A stretch of 64,000 nucleotides of DNA. Source: Ectopseudomonas guguanensis (GTDB taxonomy: Bacteria > Pseudomonadota > Gammaproteobacteria > Pseudomonadales > Pseudomonadaceae). Of this stretch, positions 9,987-19,875 are shown piece after piece. The position numbers were made by a program, and so were the translations under genes. Positions within the stretch are counted from its first letter, which is position 1. Every line of letters begins with the position of its first letter. Location of the stretch: NCBI RefSeq assembly GCF_900104265.1, contig NZ_FNJJ01000002.1:359370-423369 (forward strand). Direction: 5' to 3'. The notes beneath the pieces are model-generated. The model did not search any database, had not been told where the DNA came from, and worked only from the letters and a program-made list of their open reading frames with translations.

Positions 9987-11255
9987 ATGAGCGAAAGCCA
10001 CGTCACCCAGTGCCCCCATTGCCGTACCAGCTTCCGCGTCAGCCAGGCGCAGCTGGCTGCTGCCCATGGCGCCGTGCGCTGCGGTGCCTGCCTGCACGTG
10101 TTCAACGCCGCCGAGCAGCTGTTCGGCCGCCGCACGGCAACACCGGCGCCGGTCAAGCCGGCCAGTGCGCCAGCCAGCCAGGTTCAGCCGGACAGCACCG
10201 CCAAGCCACCCGCCAAGAAGCCCATTGACGACACGCTGTGGATCCATGACGACCTCGACCTGGACAGCCTCGACCTGGACGAGGAACTGGCCAGGCTGGA
10301 AGAACAGGAACAACAGCTGTCGCAACAGTTCCTCGCACTGGAGCGGGCACCGCGCCATACCGAGACCTTTGCCAGCAGTGCCCTCGATGACCGGCAAGAG
10401 CCGCACGACGAGGCCTGGGCCGAAGCCCTGCTGCGCGACGAACCGGTTAAACGCGAGCGCACCGACTTCGAACTGCAGCCGAACGAAGAGCAACCGGCGC
10501 CCGCCACCACCCCCGAGCCCAAAGCAGTCGAACGGGTCGCCCCCACACCGCGCAGGCAGCAGCCCATCGCCGACGAGCTCGACGAAGTCGCCGAGCCGCG
10601 CCTGGGCGATCTCGATGACGAACCGGACGAACCGCAGCAGCAGGAAGAGGACCCTCGCAGCGCACGTGAAGAGCCCAAGGTGGCGCGCAGCGAGCCGGGC
10701 CTGCGTGACGAGCGCCTGTTCGAACTGGACGACGAACCCCTGCAGCTCGAATGGCGCCAGCCTCAGGGCACCTCCTGGGGGCGCCTGTTCGGCTGGAGCC
10801 TGCTCAACCTGCTGGCCGCCGGCGGCCTGCTGGCCCAATATACGATCTACAACTTCGACGAACTGGCGCGCCAGGACCGTTATCGTCCCTGGTTCGAACA
10901 GCTGTGCCCGAGCATAGGCTGCAGCCTGCCGTCGAAGGTCGACATCGGCCAGATTCGCAGCAGCAACCTGGTAGTGCGCAGCCACCCGGAGTTCTCCGGC
11001 GCCCTGATCGTCGACGCCATTCTCTACAACCGTGCCCCCTTCGCCCAGCCCTTCCCGTTGCTGGAAATGCGCTTCGCCGACCTGGGCGGACAACTGGTCG
11101 CCAGTCGCCGCTTCAAGCCCAGCGAGTACCTCGCCGGCGAGCTGGCCGGACAGAGCGAAATGCCGCCGCAGACGCCCATCCACATCTCCCTGGACATCCT
11201 CGACCCGGGCACCCGGGCGGTGAACTACAGCCTCAGCTTCCATTCCCCGGAATAG
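9987..11255 (+). CDS. Zinc-ribbon and DUF3426 domain membrane protein
   Basis: This 422-aa protein starts with an MJ0042-type zinc ribbon (CPHCRTSF, then VRCGACLHVF, a CxxC...CxxC pair) at residues 9-34. A long acidic, Pro/Glu-rich low-complexity region follows to about residue 255. One transmembrane helix lies near 265-285 (LFGWSLLNLLAAGGLLAQYT), and the C-terminal periplasmic DUF3426 domain follows. Order prmA-this-dusB-fis matches PA4849-PA4853. The function is unknown. The name 'thioredoxin-like' is sometimes attached to the family, but no thioredoxin motif is present here. Confidence 0.85.
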   Translation: MSESHVTQCPHCRTSFRVSQAQLAAAHGAVRCGACLHVFNAAEQLFGRRTATPAPVKPASAPASQVQPDSTAKPPAKKPIDDTLWIHDDLDLDSLDLDEELARLEEQEQQLSQQFLALERAPRHTETFASSALDDRQEPHDEAWAEALLRDEPVKRERTDFELQPNEEQPAPATTPEPKAVERVAPTPRRQQPIADELDEVAEPRLGDLDDEPDEPQQQEEDPRSAREEPKVARSEPGLRDERLFELDDEPLQLEWRQPQGTSWGRLFGWSLLNLLAAGGLLAQYTIYNFDELARQDRYRPWFEQLCPSIGCSLPSKVDIGQIRSSNLVVRSHPEFSGALIVDAILYNRAPFAQPFPLLEMRFADLGGQLVASRRFKPSEYLAGELAGQSEMPPQTPIHISLDILDPGTRAVNYSLSFHSPE

Positions 11256-11345
11256 CCTGCAGCCCGCGCGACACCTGGCCGCAGGCCTTCCATCTAACTC
11301 CCGGCGATAAGGCCATCGCTGTTCAGAATTTGTTCAAAACAGCCT

Positions 11346-11373
11346 TTATCCGGCCATCCAGAGCGGGTATCAT
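11346..11373 (+). promoter_or_regulatory. Candidate sigma-70 promoter for dusB-fis
   Basis: A TATCAT -10 box at 11368-11373 has a weak TTATCC at 11346-11351, spaced 16 bp. It is followed by a GC-rich start region (GCCCACCC), as is usual for stringently controlled fis promoters. The leader to dusB would be about 105 nt. This is an assignment by eye only. Confidence 0.4.
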
Positions 11374-11484
11374 GCCCACCCTTTCGCGAGCACAGGTCCG
11401 TCACCGTTCCCCCAGAGGACACGGTGGAGGCCAGGTGTTGATCGCCCTTTGTCTCAAATGCGAACCAACAAGCAGGGACGCCCC

Positions 11485-12483
11485 ATGTCGGCCCCACGTA
11501 TTGGCCCCTACACATTGCCCAATCGGTTGATCCTGGCCCCCATGGCCGGCGTCACCGATCGCCCGTTCCGCCAGCTGTGTCGCCGTCTTGGCGCCGGCCT
11601 GGTGGTGTCGGAGATGGTCACCAGCGATGTGCGCCTGTGGAACAGCCGTAAATCCAGCCTGCGCCTGCTGCATGCCGGTGATCCGGAGCCGCGCTCGGTG
11701 CAGATCGCCGGCGGCGACCCGCAGATGATGGCCGAGGCGGCGCGCAAGAACGTCGAACTGGGCGCGCAGATCATCGACATCAACATGGGCTGCCCGGCCA
11801 AGAAGGTCTGCAACAAGGCCGCTGGTTCGGCGCTGATGCGCGACGAGCCGCTGGTGCGCGAGATCCTCGAGGCGGTGGTCGGCGCGGTGGACGTACCGGT
11901 GACCCTGAAGATCCGCACCGGCTGGGACCGGCAGAACAAGAACGGCATCACCGTGGCGAAGATCGCCCAAGATGCCGGCATTTCCGCTCTTTCCGTACAC
12001 GGCCGCACCCGCGCCGACCTGTACACCGGCGAAGCCGAATACGAGACCATCGCCGCCATCAAGCAGGCGATATCGATTCCGGTGTTCGCCAATGGCGACA
12101 TCGACTCCCCACAAAAAGCCAAGGCCGTGCTCGACGCCACCGGCGCCGACGCCTTGCTGATCGGTCGCGCCGCGCAGGGCCGGCCGTGGATCTTCCGTGA
12201 AATCGAGCACTACCTGCGTACCGGCGAAACCCTGCCGGCACCGAGCCTGCTCGAAGTGGAACGCATCCTGCTGGAACACCTGGCCGCACTGCACGCCTTC
12301 TATGGCGAATTGATGGGCGTACGCATCGCCCGCAAGCATGTCGGCTGGTATCTGGCAACCCTGCCGGGCGCCAGGGTGTTTCGCGCCCAGTTCAACCGTC
12401 TGGACAGTACGGACGCACAGTGCGCCCACGTTCGCGCGTTCTTTCGCGAACGGCACAACGATGGAAACGAGGTGGCCGCATGA
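11485..12483 (+). CDS. dusB: tRNA-dihydrouridine synthase B
   Basis: This FMN- and NADPH-dependent enzyme reduces specific uridines in the tRNA D-loop to dihydrouridine. I chose the ATG at 11485, preceded by CAGGGACG, which gives [20 protein letters not shown] and 332 aa; upstream in-frame starts lack a ribosome site. The TIM barrel shows the FMN-binding start LAPMAGVTD, the catalytic cysteine in [18 protein letters not shown] and ANGDI. The last bases overlap the start of fis (ATGA-type overlap at 12480-12483), so fis translation is coupled to it. This is the conserved dusB-fis operon. Confidence 0.96.
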   Translation: MSAPRIGPYTLPNRLILAPMAGVTDRPFRQLCRRLGAGLVVSEMVTSDVRLWNSRKSSLRLLHAGDPEPRSVQIAGGDPQMMAEAARKNVELGAQIIDINMGCPAKKVCNKAAGSALMRDEPLVREILEAVVGAVDVPVTLKIRTGWDRQNKNGITVAKIAQDAGISALSVHGRTRADLYTGEAEYETIAAIKQAISIPVFANGDIDSPQKAKAVLDATGADALLIGRAAQGRPWIFREIEHYLRTGETLPAPSLLEVERILLEHLAALHAFYGELMGVRIARKHVGWYLATLPGARVFRAQFNRLDSTDAQCAHVRAFFRERHNDGNEVAA

Positions 12484-12800
12484 CGTTGATGACAGAGACC
12501 CTAGTGAGTGGAATTGCACCCGTGAGTGACAACACCAGCCTTAAACAGCACCTGAACACGCCGAGCGAAGAGGGCCAGACCCTGCGCGGCGCCGTGGAGA
12601 AGGCGCTGCACAACTACTTCGCCCATCTCGAGGGCGCGGACGTCACCGACGTGTACAACCTGGTGCTCACCGAAGTCGAAGCGCCGTTGCTGGAAACCGT
12701 CATGAATCACGTGAAGGGTAACCAGACCAAGGCCTCCGAGCTGCTCGGCCTGAACCGCGGCACGCTGCGCAAGAAACTCAAGCAGTACGACCTTCTCTAA
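12480..12800 (+). CDS. fis: DNA-binding protein Fis
   Basis: Fis is a nucleoid-associated homodimer that bends DNA, activates rRNA promoters and acts in recombination. The product is 106 aa. The N-terminal part ([19 protein letters not shown]) forms the dimer and activation region. The C-terminal helix-turn-helix is [20 protein letters not shown], ending KQYDLL as in other pseudomonads. The start at 12480 overlaps the dusB TGA. Upstream in-frame starts lie inside dusB and are rejected. Confidence 0.97.
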   Translation: MTLMTETLVSGIAPVSDNTSLKQHLNTPSEEGQTLRGAVEKALHNYFAHLEGADVTDVYNLVLTEVEAPLLETVMNHVKGNQTKASELLGLNRGTLRKKLKQYDLL

Positions 12801-12892
12801 AAGCGGCGACAGGCCTCAGGCTGCAGGCGGCAGGCAGACCGCCACGGCCTGCAGCCTGTGGCCAGAAGCCTGAAGCCTTTACTGGAATCACT
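12801..12892. repeat. Intergenic repeat-rich spacer between fis and purH
   Basis: The spacer is made almost wholly of words such as CAGGCTGCAGGCGGCAGGC, GCCTGCAGCC and GAAGCCTGAAGCC, the same family as after accC and prmA. There is no T-run terminator. The purH ribosome site is not clearly separable from the repeats. Confidence 0.5.
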
Positions 12893-14500
12893 ATGACCGA
12901 CCAGACCACCCGCCTCCCCGTTCGCCGCGCGCTGATCAGCGTTTCCGACAAGACCGGCATCCTCGATTTCGCTCGCGAGCTGGCCGCCCTCGGCGTGGAA
13001 ATCCTCTCCACCGGCGGCACCTACAAGCTGCTCAAGGACAACGGCGTGAGCGCAGTGGAAGTCGCCGACTACACCGGTTTCCCGGAAATGATGGACGGCC
13101 GCGTCAAGACCCTGCACCCGAAGATCCATGGCGGCATCCTCGGTCGCCGTGCGCTGGACGGCACGGTGATGGACGAGCACGGCATCAAGCCGATCGATCT
13201 GGTCGCGGTCAACCTCTACCCCTTCGAAGCCACCGTGGCCAAGCCTGATTGCTCCCTGCCCGATGCCATCGAGAACATCGACATCGGCGGCCCGACCATG
13301 GTCCGCTCGGCGGCGAAGAACCACAAAGATGTGGCCATCGTGGTCAACACCGGCGACTACGCCGGCATCGTCGAGTCCCTCAAGGCAGGCGGCCTGACCT
13401 ACGCCCAGCGTTTCGACCTGGCGCTGAAGGCCTTCGAGCACACCGCCGCCTACGACGGCATGATCGCCAACTACCTGGGCACCATCGACCAGGCGGCGGA
13501 CACCCTGTCCACCGAAGGCCGCGGTGCCTTCCCGCGCACCTTCAACAGCCAGTTCGTCAAGGCGCAGGAAATGCGCTACGGCGAGAACCCGCACCAGAGC
13601 GCAGCCTTCTACGTCGAGGCGAAGAAGGGCGAAGCCAGCGTTTCCACCGCCGTGCAGCTGCAGGGCAAGGAACTGTCGTTCAACAACGTGGCCGACACCG
13701 ACGCCGCGCTGGAATGCGTGAAGAGCTTCGTCAAGCCGGCCTGCGTCATCGTCAAGCACGCCAACCCGTGCGGCGTGGCCGTGGTACCGGAAGACGAAGG
13801 CGGCATCCGCAAGGCCTACGACCTGGCCTACGCCACCGATACCGAGTCGGCGTTCGGCGGCATCATCGCCTTCAACCGCGAGCTGGATGGCGAAACTGCC
13901 AAGGCCATCGTCGAGCGTCAGTTCGTCGAAGTGATCATCGCCCCGAAAATCTCCGCCGCCGCCCGTGAAGTGGTGGCGGCCAAGGCCAACGTGCGCCTGC
14001 TCGAATGCGGCGAATGGTCGGCCGAGCGCGCTGCGGGCTGGGACTTCAAGCGCGTCAATGGTGGTTTGCTGGTACAGAGCCGCGACATCGGCATGATCGC
14101 TGCCTCCGACCTGAAGATCGTCACCCAGCGCGCGCCGAGCGAGCAGGAAATCCATGACCTGATCTTCGCCTGGAAAGTGGCCAAGTTCGTCAAATCCAAC
14201 GCCATCGTCTACGCCAAGAACCGCCAGACCGTCGGTGTCGGCGCCGGCCAGATGTCGCGCGTCAACTCTGCACGCATCGCCGCGATCAAGGCCGAGCACG
14301 CCGGCCTGCAGGTGCAGGGCGCGGTAATGGCCTCCGACGCCTTCTTCCCGTTCCGCGACGGCATCGACAACGCCGCCAAGGCCGGCATCACCGCGGTGAT
14401 CCAGCCGGGTGGTTCGATGCGCGACAACGAGGTGATCGCGGCCGCCGACGAGGCCGGCATTGCCATGGTATTCACCGGCATGCGCCATTTCCGGCACTGA
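12893..14500 (+). CDS. purH: Bifunctional AICAR transformylase / IMP cyclohydrolase
   Basis: It performs the last two steps of IMP synthesis: formylation of AICAR with 10-formyl-THF, then ring closure. The length is 535 aa. The N-terminal MGS-like cyclohydrolase domain (1-~200) shows [17 protein letters not shown] and [16 protein letters not shown]. The C-terminal transformylase domain carries the active-site [10 protein letters not shown] and the AFGGIIAFN segment. It is followed by purD in the same direction after a 219-bp gap with two inverted-repeat structures. Confidence 0.97.
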   Translation: MTDQTTRLPVRRALISVSDKTGILDFARELAALGVEILSTGGTYKLLKDNGVSAVEVADYTGFPEMMDGRVKTLHPKIHGGILGRRALDGTVMDEHGIKPIDLVAVNLYPFEATVAKPDCSLPDAIENIDIGGPTMVRSAAKNHKDVAIVVNTGDYAGIVESLKAGGLTYAQRFDLALKAFEHTAAYDGMIANYLGTIDQAADTLSTEGRGAFPRTFNSQFVKAQEMRYGENPHQSAAFYVEAKKGEASVSTAVQLQGKELSFNNVADTDAALECVKSFVKPACVIVKHANPCGVAVVPEDEGGIRKAYDLAYATDTESAFGGIIAFNRELDGETAKAIVERQFVEVIIAPKISAAAREVVAAKANVRLLECGEWSAERAAGWDFKRVNGGLLVQSRDIGMIAASDLKIVTQRAPSEQEIHDLIFAWKVAKFVKSNAIVYAKNRQTVGVGAGQMSRVNSARIAAIKAEHAGLQVQGAVMASDAFFPFRDGIDNAAKAGITAVIQPGGSMRDNEVIAAADEAGIAMVFTGMRHFRH

Positions 14501-14537
14501 GTGACAGGGACGCACTGAAGCAGGCATCTGCTGCGTT

Positions 14538-14597
14538 GTCCGGCCCCTCCCCAATGCTCATTGCCAGAAGGCAACTCCGCTTGGGGAGGGCCCGGAC
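14538..14597. repeat. Long imperfect inverted repeat with nested hairpin after purH
   Basis: The arm at 14538-14553 (GTCCGGCCCCTCCCCA) pairs with 14582-14597 over 16 bp with one mismatch. Inside the 28-base loop, TTGCC and GGCAA can form a second small stem. It lies 37 bp after the purH stop. No T-run follows, so it may be a processed mRNA structure or a mobile repeat rather than a terminator. Confidence 0.6.
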
Positions 14598-14652
14598 GCC
14601 TTGCATCTACCCGCTCCATCGCGCCCCCGAAGGTCTGCAGGAATAAGCTTTT

Positions 14653-14682
14653 GTAGGGTGGATGACGCTTTTCTCATCCACC
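14653..14682. repeat. GTAG-type REP-like palindrome (GGTGGATGA class)
   Basis: GTAG is followed by GGTGGATGA, nine bases, and TCATCCACC. The GTAG-plus-palindrome layout is shared with the other REP classes in this window. This is the only copy of this class seen here. It lies 37 bp upstream of purD. Confidence 0.6.
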
Positions 14683-14719
14683 ATCGGGGCCCCTGGCCCA
14701 CCTCCTCGAGGAGAACGCA

Positions 14720-16009
14720 ATGAATGTACTGATCATCGGCAGCGGCGGCCGTGAACACGCCCTGGCCTGGAAAGTGGCGCAGGATCCGCGCGTCGAGAAG
14801 GTCTTCGTCGCCCCGGGCAACGCCGGCACCGCGGTGGAAGCCAAGTGCGAGAACGTCGCCATCGACGTGCTGGCCATCGAGCAGCTCGCCGACTTCGCCG
14901 AGAAGAACGTGCAACTGACCATCGTCGGCCCGGAAGCGCCGCTGGTGAAGGGCGTGGTCGACCTGTTCCGTTCGCGTGGCCTGGACATCTTCGGCCCCAC
15001 CGCCGCCGCCGCTCAGCTGGAAGGCTCCAAGGCCTTCACCAAGGATTTCCTGGCCCGGCACAAGATCCCCACCGCCGACTACCAGAACTTCACCGAGATC
15101 GAGCCGGCGCTGGCCTACCTGCGAGAGAAAGGCGCCCCCATCGTGATCAAGGCCGACGGCCTGGCTGCAGGCAAGGGCGTGATCGTCGCCATGACCCTGG
15201 CCGAAGCCGAGGACGCCGTGCGCGATATGCTCGCCGGCAACGCCTTCGGTGAGGCCGGTTCGCGTGTGGTGATCGAGGAGTTCCTCGACGGCGAGGAAGC
15301 CAGCTTCATCGTCATGGTCGACGGCCAGAACGTGCTGCCGATGGCCACCAGCCAGGACCACAAGCGCGTCGGCGACGCCGATACCGGCCCCAACACCGGC
15401 GGCATGGGCGCCTACTCGCCGGCACCGGTGGTGACGCCTGAGGTGCACCAGCGGGTGATGGACGAGGTGATCTACCCCACCGTGCGCGGCATGGCCAGCG
15501 AAGGCAACGTCTACACCGGCTTCCTCTATGCCGGCCTGATGATCGACAAGGCAGGCAAGCCCAAGGTCATCGAGTTCAACTGCCGCTTCGGCGACCCGGA
15601 AACCCAGCCGATCATGTGCCGCCTGGAAAGCTCCCTGGTGCTGCTGGTCGAGGCCGCGCTGGCCAAGGCGCTGGACAAGGTCGAAGCCACCTGGGACCCG
15701 CGTCCCACCGTGGGCGTGGTACTGGCCGCCGGCGGCTACCCGGGCGACTACGCCAAGGGTGACGTGATCGAAGGTCTGGATGAGGCCGCCCAACTCGACG
15801 GCAAGGTATTCCACGCCGGTACCAAGCTTTCGGACGGCCAGATCGTCACCGCTGGCGGCCGCGTGCTGTGCGCCACCGCCATCGGTCGCACGGTGGCCGA
15901 AGCCCAGCAGCAGGCCTACCGCCTGGCCGAGAAGATTCGCTGGAACGGCATGTTCCACCGCAACGACATCGGCTATCGCGCCATTGCCCGCGAGCGTGGC
16001 GAAGGCTGA
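14720..16009 (+). CDS. purD: Phosphoribosylamine-glycine ligase
   Basis: It joins phosphoribosylamine and glycine with ATP to make GAR, the second step of purine synthesis. This 429-aa ATP-grasp protein starts MNVLIIGSGGREHALAWK. It shows the glycine-rich ATP loop ADGLAAGKGV and the substrate/metal segment FNCRFGDPETQ. AGGAG precedes the start. The neighbours purH and retS match the PA4854-PA4856 order. Confidence 0.97.
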   Translation: MNVLIIGSGGREHALAWKVAQDPRVEKVFVAPGNAGTAVEAKCENVAIDVLAIEQLADFAEKNVQLTIVGPEAPLVKGVVDLFRSRGLDIFGPTAAAAQLEGSKAFTKDFLARHKIPTADYQNFTEIEPALAYLREKGAPIVIKADGLAAGKGVIVAMTLAEAEDAVRDMLAGNAFGEAGSRVVIEEFLDGEEASFIVMVDGQNVLPMATSQDHKRVGDADTGPNTGGMGAYSPAPVVTPEVHQRVMDEVIYPTVRGMASEGNVYTGFLYAGLMIDKAGKPKVIEFNCRFGDPETQPIMCRLESSLVLLVEAALAKALDKVEATWDPRPTVGVVLAAGGYPGDYAKGDVIEGLDEAAQLDGKVFHAGTKLSDGQIVTAGGRVLCATAIGRTVAEAQQQAYRLAEKIRWNGMFHRNDIGYRAIARERGEG

Positions 16010-16110
16010 CGGCCATTGCCGGGAGATGGCGCAAGCCAGCCGGGTGACTGCCAGGGAAGGCAGTCTAAAAATGGCTCATTGCGCCATATTCCCCCGAGCA
16101 AATGCTTGGC

Positions 16111-16116
16111 TATAAT
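16111..16116 (+). promoter_or_regulatory. Perfect TATAAT -10 box upstream of retS
   Basis: TATAAT lies 29 bp before the retS start codon, with only a weak -35 (ATTCCC) at 17-bp spacing. It is the best promoter candidate in the purD-retS gap. Confidence 0.45.
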
Positions 16117-16144
16117 CCGGCCACTCATTTAGAAGGACTTGCCC

Positions 16145-18925
16145 GTGCGCCGGCTCAGGATTGCCATCGGACTACTCGCCAGCCTGCTGTTGCTCGGCCT
16201 TGCCCTGACAGCCAGCGCCACCTCCGCTTCGACGGGCACCCAGAGCTGGTCCTATCTGGTCGACGCCAGCGCCCGCCTGGGGCTGGAAGAGGTACGCGCC
16301 CAGCGCCAGCAGTTCAAACCGCTCGGCAAACAGTCCTTCACCTTCCCGCCCAGTGATCACGCCGTCTGGCTGCGCGTCGAGCTCGCGCCGCAGCAGCAGC
16401 CGGCCTGGCTGTGGATCTTCTCGCCACGGGTGCAGTACCTCGACTACTACCTGCTCAGAGACGGCCAGCTGGAGCAGAACCTGCACACCGGCGAGGCCAT
16501 GCCGCTGGCTTCACGGCCGCTGCCATCACGCTTCTACCTGATGCCCCTGCCCAACGACGGCCAGGCCCGCGTCGCCTACGTTCGCCTGACTTCCAACCAC
16601 CCGCTGATGACCTGGTTCAAGGTCATGGATCAGGCCGAGCTGGTCAGCCTGGAAAAGCCCGCCTACCTCTACGGCATGCTCTTTGGCGCCCTGCTGCTGC
16701 TGACCCTGTACAACCTCATCCGCTTCTTCTACAGCCGCAGCGCCAGTGGCTTGTGGCTGGCCGGCGTGAATATCGGCCTGGCGGTGTGCTCGTCGGCCAA
16801 CCTCGGCATCTTCGCCCAGTGGTTGCCCAGCCTGGGCTACAACCAATCACTGATCGCCGACCTCTCCGCCCTGTTCGCTGCGTTCAGCGCCCTGGCCTTC
16901 GGCCTCGGCTTCATGCACGGCACGCCGGTGCAGCAAAGCCCGCTCAACCGCCTGCTGCAGGGTAATGCCCTGCTGATTCTGGCCTACGCCCTGTGCATCA
17001 CGCTCACCGGTCTGTTCTGGTACAGCTCGCTGGTCTACCTGCTGGTGGCCCTGAGCGCGATCAACCTGCTGCTGGTAAGCAGCCTGCACTGGCGCTCGGG
17101 CTATCAGCCGGCGCGCCTGATCGCCGTGGGCATGGTGGTGTTCAACCTTGGCTTCGGCTTCTTCGTGCCGGTGCTGCTCGGCTTCGATCAGCTCAACCCG
17201 GGCTGGCTGGTGCTCGGCGTGTTCAGCGTCGCCACCCTGGCCGGGCTGATCCTCAGCGTGTCGCTGACCGAGCGCCAGCGACAGATCCAGCGCGACACCC
17301 TGCACGAAAGCACTGCGCTGGCCGCCAGCAGCGCCGAGTTGCGCGCCAAGGCCGAGTTCCTAGCCAAGATCAGCCACGAGATCCGTACCCCCATGAACGG
17401 CGTGCTGGGCATGACCGAGCTGCTGCTGGGCACGCCGCTGTCGGCCAAGCAGCGCGACTACGTGCAGACCATCCACAGTTCGGGCAACGAGCTGCTTACA
17501 CTGATCAACGAAATTCTCGACATTTCCAAGCTGGAATCCGGGCAGATCGAGCTGGACGACGTGCAGTTCGACCTCGGCGCGCTGATCGAGGACTGCCTCG
17601 ACATCTTCCGCGCCAAGGCCGAGCAGCAGAAGGTGGAGCTGATCAGCTTCATCCAGCCGCAGGTGCCGCGGGTGATCAGCGGCGACCCCACGCGCCTGCG
17701 CCAGGCCCTGCTGAGCCTGCTGGACAACGCCTTCAAGCAGACTGACGAGGGCGAAATCCTGCTGGTGGCCGCACTCGACAGCAGCGACGGCCAGCAACGC
17801 CTGCGCGTCGCTGTGCAGGACAGCGGCCGGCCGCTGCTGGCCGAAGAACGCGACGCCCTGCTCAACGCCGAGTTGCAGAGCCGCGACTTCCTCTCCGCCA
17901 CCCGCCTGGGCGGGCGCCTCGGTCTGATCATCGCGCGCCAGCTGGTGCGCCTGATGGGCGGCGAGTTCGGCATCCAGGGCAGCGGCAACCAGGGCACCAC
18001 CCTGTGGCTGACGCTGCCGCTGGACGCCGCCCGCCTGGAGCAGCCGGAAACCGACCTGGACAGCCCGCTGCAGGGCGCACGCCTGCTGGTGGTGGATGAC
18101 AACGACACCTGCCGCAAGGTGCTGATGCAGCAGTGCAATGCCTGGGGCATGCAGGTCAGTGCGGTGCCCTCCGGCAAGGAGGCCCTGGCGCTGCTGCGCA
18201 CCAAGGCGCACATGCGCGAATACTTCGACGCGGTACTGCTGGACCAGGACATGCCCGGCATGACGGGCATGCAACTGGCGGCCAAGATCAAGGAAGACCC
18301 CAGCCTCAACCACGACATCCTGATCATCATGCTCACCGGCATCAGCAACGCGCCGAGCAAGGTGATCGCACGCAATGCCGGGATCAAACGCATCCTGGCC
18401 AAGCCGGTGGCCGGCTACACGCTCAAGACCACCCTGGCCGACGAACTGGCCCAGCGCCCCAACGACACCCCCGCGCAGGCCGCACCGACGCCGGTGAGCA
18501 CGCCGCTGAACGTGCCGGCTGACTTCCGCATCCTGGTGGCCGAGGACAACAGCATCTCCACCAAGGTCATCCGCGGCATGCTCGGCAAGCTCAACCTCAA
18601 GCCGGACACTGCCAGCAACGGCGAGGAAGCCTTGAGCGCGATCAAGGCGCAGCCCTACGACCTGGTGCTGATGGACTGCGAAATGCCGGTGCTCGATGGT
18701 TTCTCCGCCACCGAACAGCTGCGCGCCTGGGAAAAGAGCGAGAAGCGTCCGCGCACGCCGGTGGTGGCGCTGACCGCGCATATCCTCAGCGAACACAAGG
18801 AACGCGCGCGCGCCGTGGGCATGGACGGGCACATGTCCAAGCCGGTGGAGCTGTCGCAACTGCGCGAGCTGATCGAGCACTGGATCGCCGAACGCGAACT
18901 GCGTCGCCAGCGCGAGGTGTCGTAA
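16145..18925 (+). CDS. retS: Hybrid sensor kinase RetS (regulator of exopolysaccharide and type III secretion)
   Basis: In P. aeruginosa RetS binds GacS and blocks it, favouring acute-virulence functions over biofilm. I chose the GTG at 16145, eight bases after AGAAGGA; a TTG at 16139 is too close to that site. The product is 926 aa. Order: signal segment, periplasmic 7TMR-DISMED2 domain, seven-helix 7TMR-DISM membrane region (about 180-385), HisKA with H411 ([12 protein letters not shown]), HATPase, and two receiver domains with D700 (LLDQDMPG) and D844 (LMDCEMPV). Two receivers and the DISM sensor are diagnostic. The neighbour purD supports the assignment. Confidence 0.92.
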   Translation: MRRLRIAIGLLASLLLLGLALTASATSASTGTQSWSYLVDASARLGLEEVRAQRQQFKPLGKQSFTFPPSDHAVWLRVELAPQQQPAWLWIFSPRVQYLDYYLLRDGQLEQNLHTGEAMPLASRPLPSRFYLMPLPNDGQARVAYVRLTSNHPLMTWFKVMDQAELVSLEKPAYLYGMLFGALLLLTLYNLIRFFYSRSASGLWLAGVNIGLAVCSSANLGIFAQWLPSLGYNQSLIADLSALFAAFSALAFGLGFMHGTPVQQSPLNRLLQGNALLILAYALCITLTGLFWYSSLVYLLVALSAINLLLVSSLHWRSGYQPARLIAVGMVVFNLGFGFFVPVLLGFDQLNPGWLVLGVFSVATLAGLILSVSLTERQRQIQRDTLHESTALAASSAELRAKAEFLAKISHEIRTPMNGVLGMTELLLGTPLSAKQRDYVQTIHSSGNELLTLINEILDISKLESGQIELDDVQFDLGALIEDCLDIFRAKAEQQKVELISFIQPQVPRVISGDPTRLRQALLSLLDNAFKQTDEGEILLVAALDSSDGQQRLRVAVQDSGRPLLAEERDALLNAELQSRDFLSATRLGGRLGLIIARQLVRLMGGEFGIQGSGNQGTTLWLTLPLDAARLEQPETDLDSPLQGARLLVVDDNDTCRKVLMQQCNAWGMQVSAVPSGKEALALLRTKAHMREYFDAVLLDQDMPGMTGMQLAAKIKEDPSLNHDILIIMLTGISNAPSKVIARNAGIKRILAKPVAGYTLKTTLADELAQRPNDTPAQAAPTPVSTPLNVPADFRILVAEDNSISTKVIRGMLGKLNLKPDTASNGEEALSAIKAQPYDLVLMDCEMPVLDGFSATEQLRAWEKSEKRPRTPVVALTAHILSEHKERARAVGMDGHMSKPVELSQLRELIEHWIAERELRRQREVS

Positions 18926-18933
18926 GGTCATAA

Positions 18934-18982
18934 GGTGGGCGAAACCCGCCTGGCTATCGATGGCGGGTTGCACCCGCCCTAC
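18934..18982. repeat. REP pair (GGCGGGTxxxACCCGCC class) between retS and marC gene
   Basis: GTGGGCGAAACCCGCC (18935-18950) is an imperfect palindrome of this class. TGGCGGGTTGCACCCGCCC followed by CTAC ends at 18982. The CTAC is the complement of the GTAG head found on other copies. Confidence 0.7.
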
Positions 18983-19007
18983 TCTCGCCCCAGCAAACGA
19001 GTCTCAC

Positions 19008-19601
19008 ATGTCCGAGTTGTTCAGCCTGTACCTGAAGATGCTGGTGCTCTACAGCCCCTTCTTCGTCCTTTCCTGCTTTATCGGCCTGAGCCGCGGCTAC
19101 ACCCTCAAGGAACGCAAGCGCCTGGCCTGGAAGGTGGCGCTGGCCACGCTGATCGCCAGTGTGCTGCTGTACCTGTTCGGCAAGCACATCTTCACTCTGT
19201 TCGGCATCACCATCGACGCCTTCCGCATCGGCGCGGGCAGCGTGCTGTTCATCTCCGCCCTCGGCATGGCCCAGGGCAAGCCGGCGGTGCAGAGCGACAA
19301 CGTGCAGCAGGACGTGACCATAGTGCCGTTGACCATTCCCATCACCGTCGGCCCCGGTACCATCGGTGCCCTGCTGCTGATGGGCGCCAGCCAGCCGCAC
19401 TGGGACGACAAGCTGGTGGCCGTGGCGGCGATCTTCCTCGCCAGCCTCACCGTCGGCGTGGTGCTGTACCTGTCCAACCAGTTCGAGCGCCTGCTCGGCG
19501 ACCAGGGGCTGCAGATCGTCAGCCGTCTGATGGGCCTGTTCGTCTGCGCCCTGGCCGCGCAGATCATCTTTACCGGCGTGAAGAACTACCTGGCGCCGTA
19601 A
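19008..19601 (+). CDS. MarC family (UPF0056) integral membrane protein
   Basis: This 197-aa protein has about six predicted membrane helices (for example LKMLVLYSPFFVLSCFIGLS at the N-terminus). The conserved family segment PLTIPITVGPGTIGALL lies mid-protein. It starts at the ATG at 19008; the in-frame 18960 start lies in the REP and is rejected. The MarC family was once linked to multiple antibiotic resistance in E. coli, but that link was withdrawn and the substrate is unknown. Position after retS matches PA4857. Confidence 0.85.
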   Translation: MSELFSLYLKMLVLYSPFFVLSCFIGLSRGYTLKERKRLAWKVALATLIASVLLYLFGKHIFTLFGITIDAFRIGAGSVLFISALGMAQGKPAVQSDNVQQDVTIVPLTIPITVGPGTIGALLLMGASQPHWDDKLVAVAAIFLASLTVGVVLYLSNQFERLLGDQGLQIVSRLMGLFVCALAAQIIFTGVKNYLAP

Positions 19602-19645
19602 ATGTGGGCGCGCCATGCGCACCAGCGATCATCACGGAACCCGGC

Positions 19646-19666
19646 GGTGCGCACGGCGCACCCTAC
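19646..19666. repeat. REP element (GGTGCGC class)
   Basis: GGTGCGCACGGCGCACC is followed by CTAC, the reverse orientation of the GTAG-headed copies. It lies 44 bp after the marC-type gene and about 40 bp upstream of the NtrC-like sites. Confidence 0.75.
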
Positions 19667-19706
19667 ATGCCCGTTGCGCCGAGCGCACCGGCAGCCCCTG
19701 AAACTC

Positions 19707-19744
19707 TGCACCATCCGCTTGCAGGGCGGCCCCACCGCGGTGCA
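19707..19744 (+). promoter_or_regulatory. Two NtrC-like enhancer sites upstream of the allophanate hydrolase gene
   Basis: Site A (19707-19723, TGCACCATCCGCTTGCA) and site B (19728-19744, GGCCCCACCGCGGTGCA) each resemble the NtrC dyad TGCACCAnnnTGGTGCA. A has a perfect left half and TGCA on the right; B has a near-perfect right half. Their centres are 21 bp apart, two helical turns. They lie about 110 and 131 bp upstream of the start point predicted from the sigma-54 promoter, as for classical NtrC enhancers. Site identity is an inference. Confidence 0.55.
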
Positions 19745-19819
19745 GCCCACCCTGCCAGCGCCCTTGCCCATCGTGCTGAAAATCACCTAACCCGCTGAAA
19801 ACAAAGGCCTTAGCAGAAC

Positions 19820-19835
19820 TGGCACCGTCATTGCT
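19820..19835 (+). promoter_or_regulatory. Sigma-54 promoter for the urea amidolyase operon
   Basis: TGGCACCGTCATTGCT matches the RpoN consensus TGGCAC-N5-TTGCT with the GG (19821-19822) and GC (19833-19834) exactly ten bases apart. Transcription should start near 19846, about 30 bp before the chosen start codon. Only the spacer bases differ from the textbook element. Confidence 0.8.
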
Positions 19836-19875
19836 CTAGCGATCCCAACTTGGATACAAGATGGAATCTCGAAGC

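Noticed and set aside
12797..15958. Long reverse-strand frames across purH and purD
   Set aside because: Both lie opposite textbook purH and purD and have no start signals or motifs.
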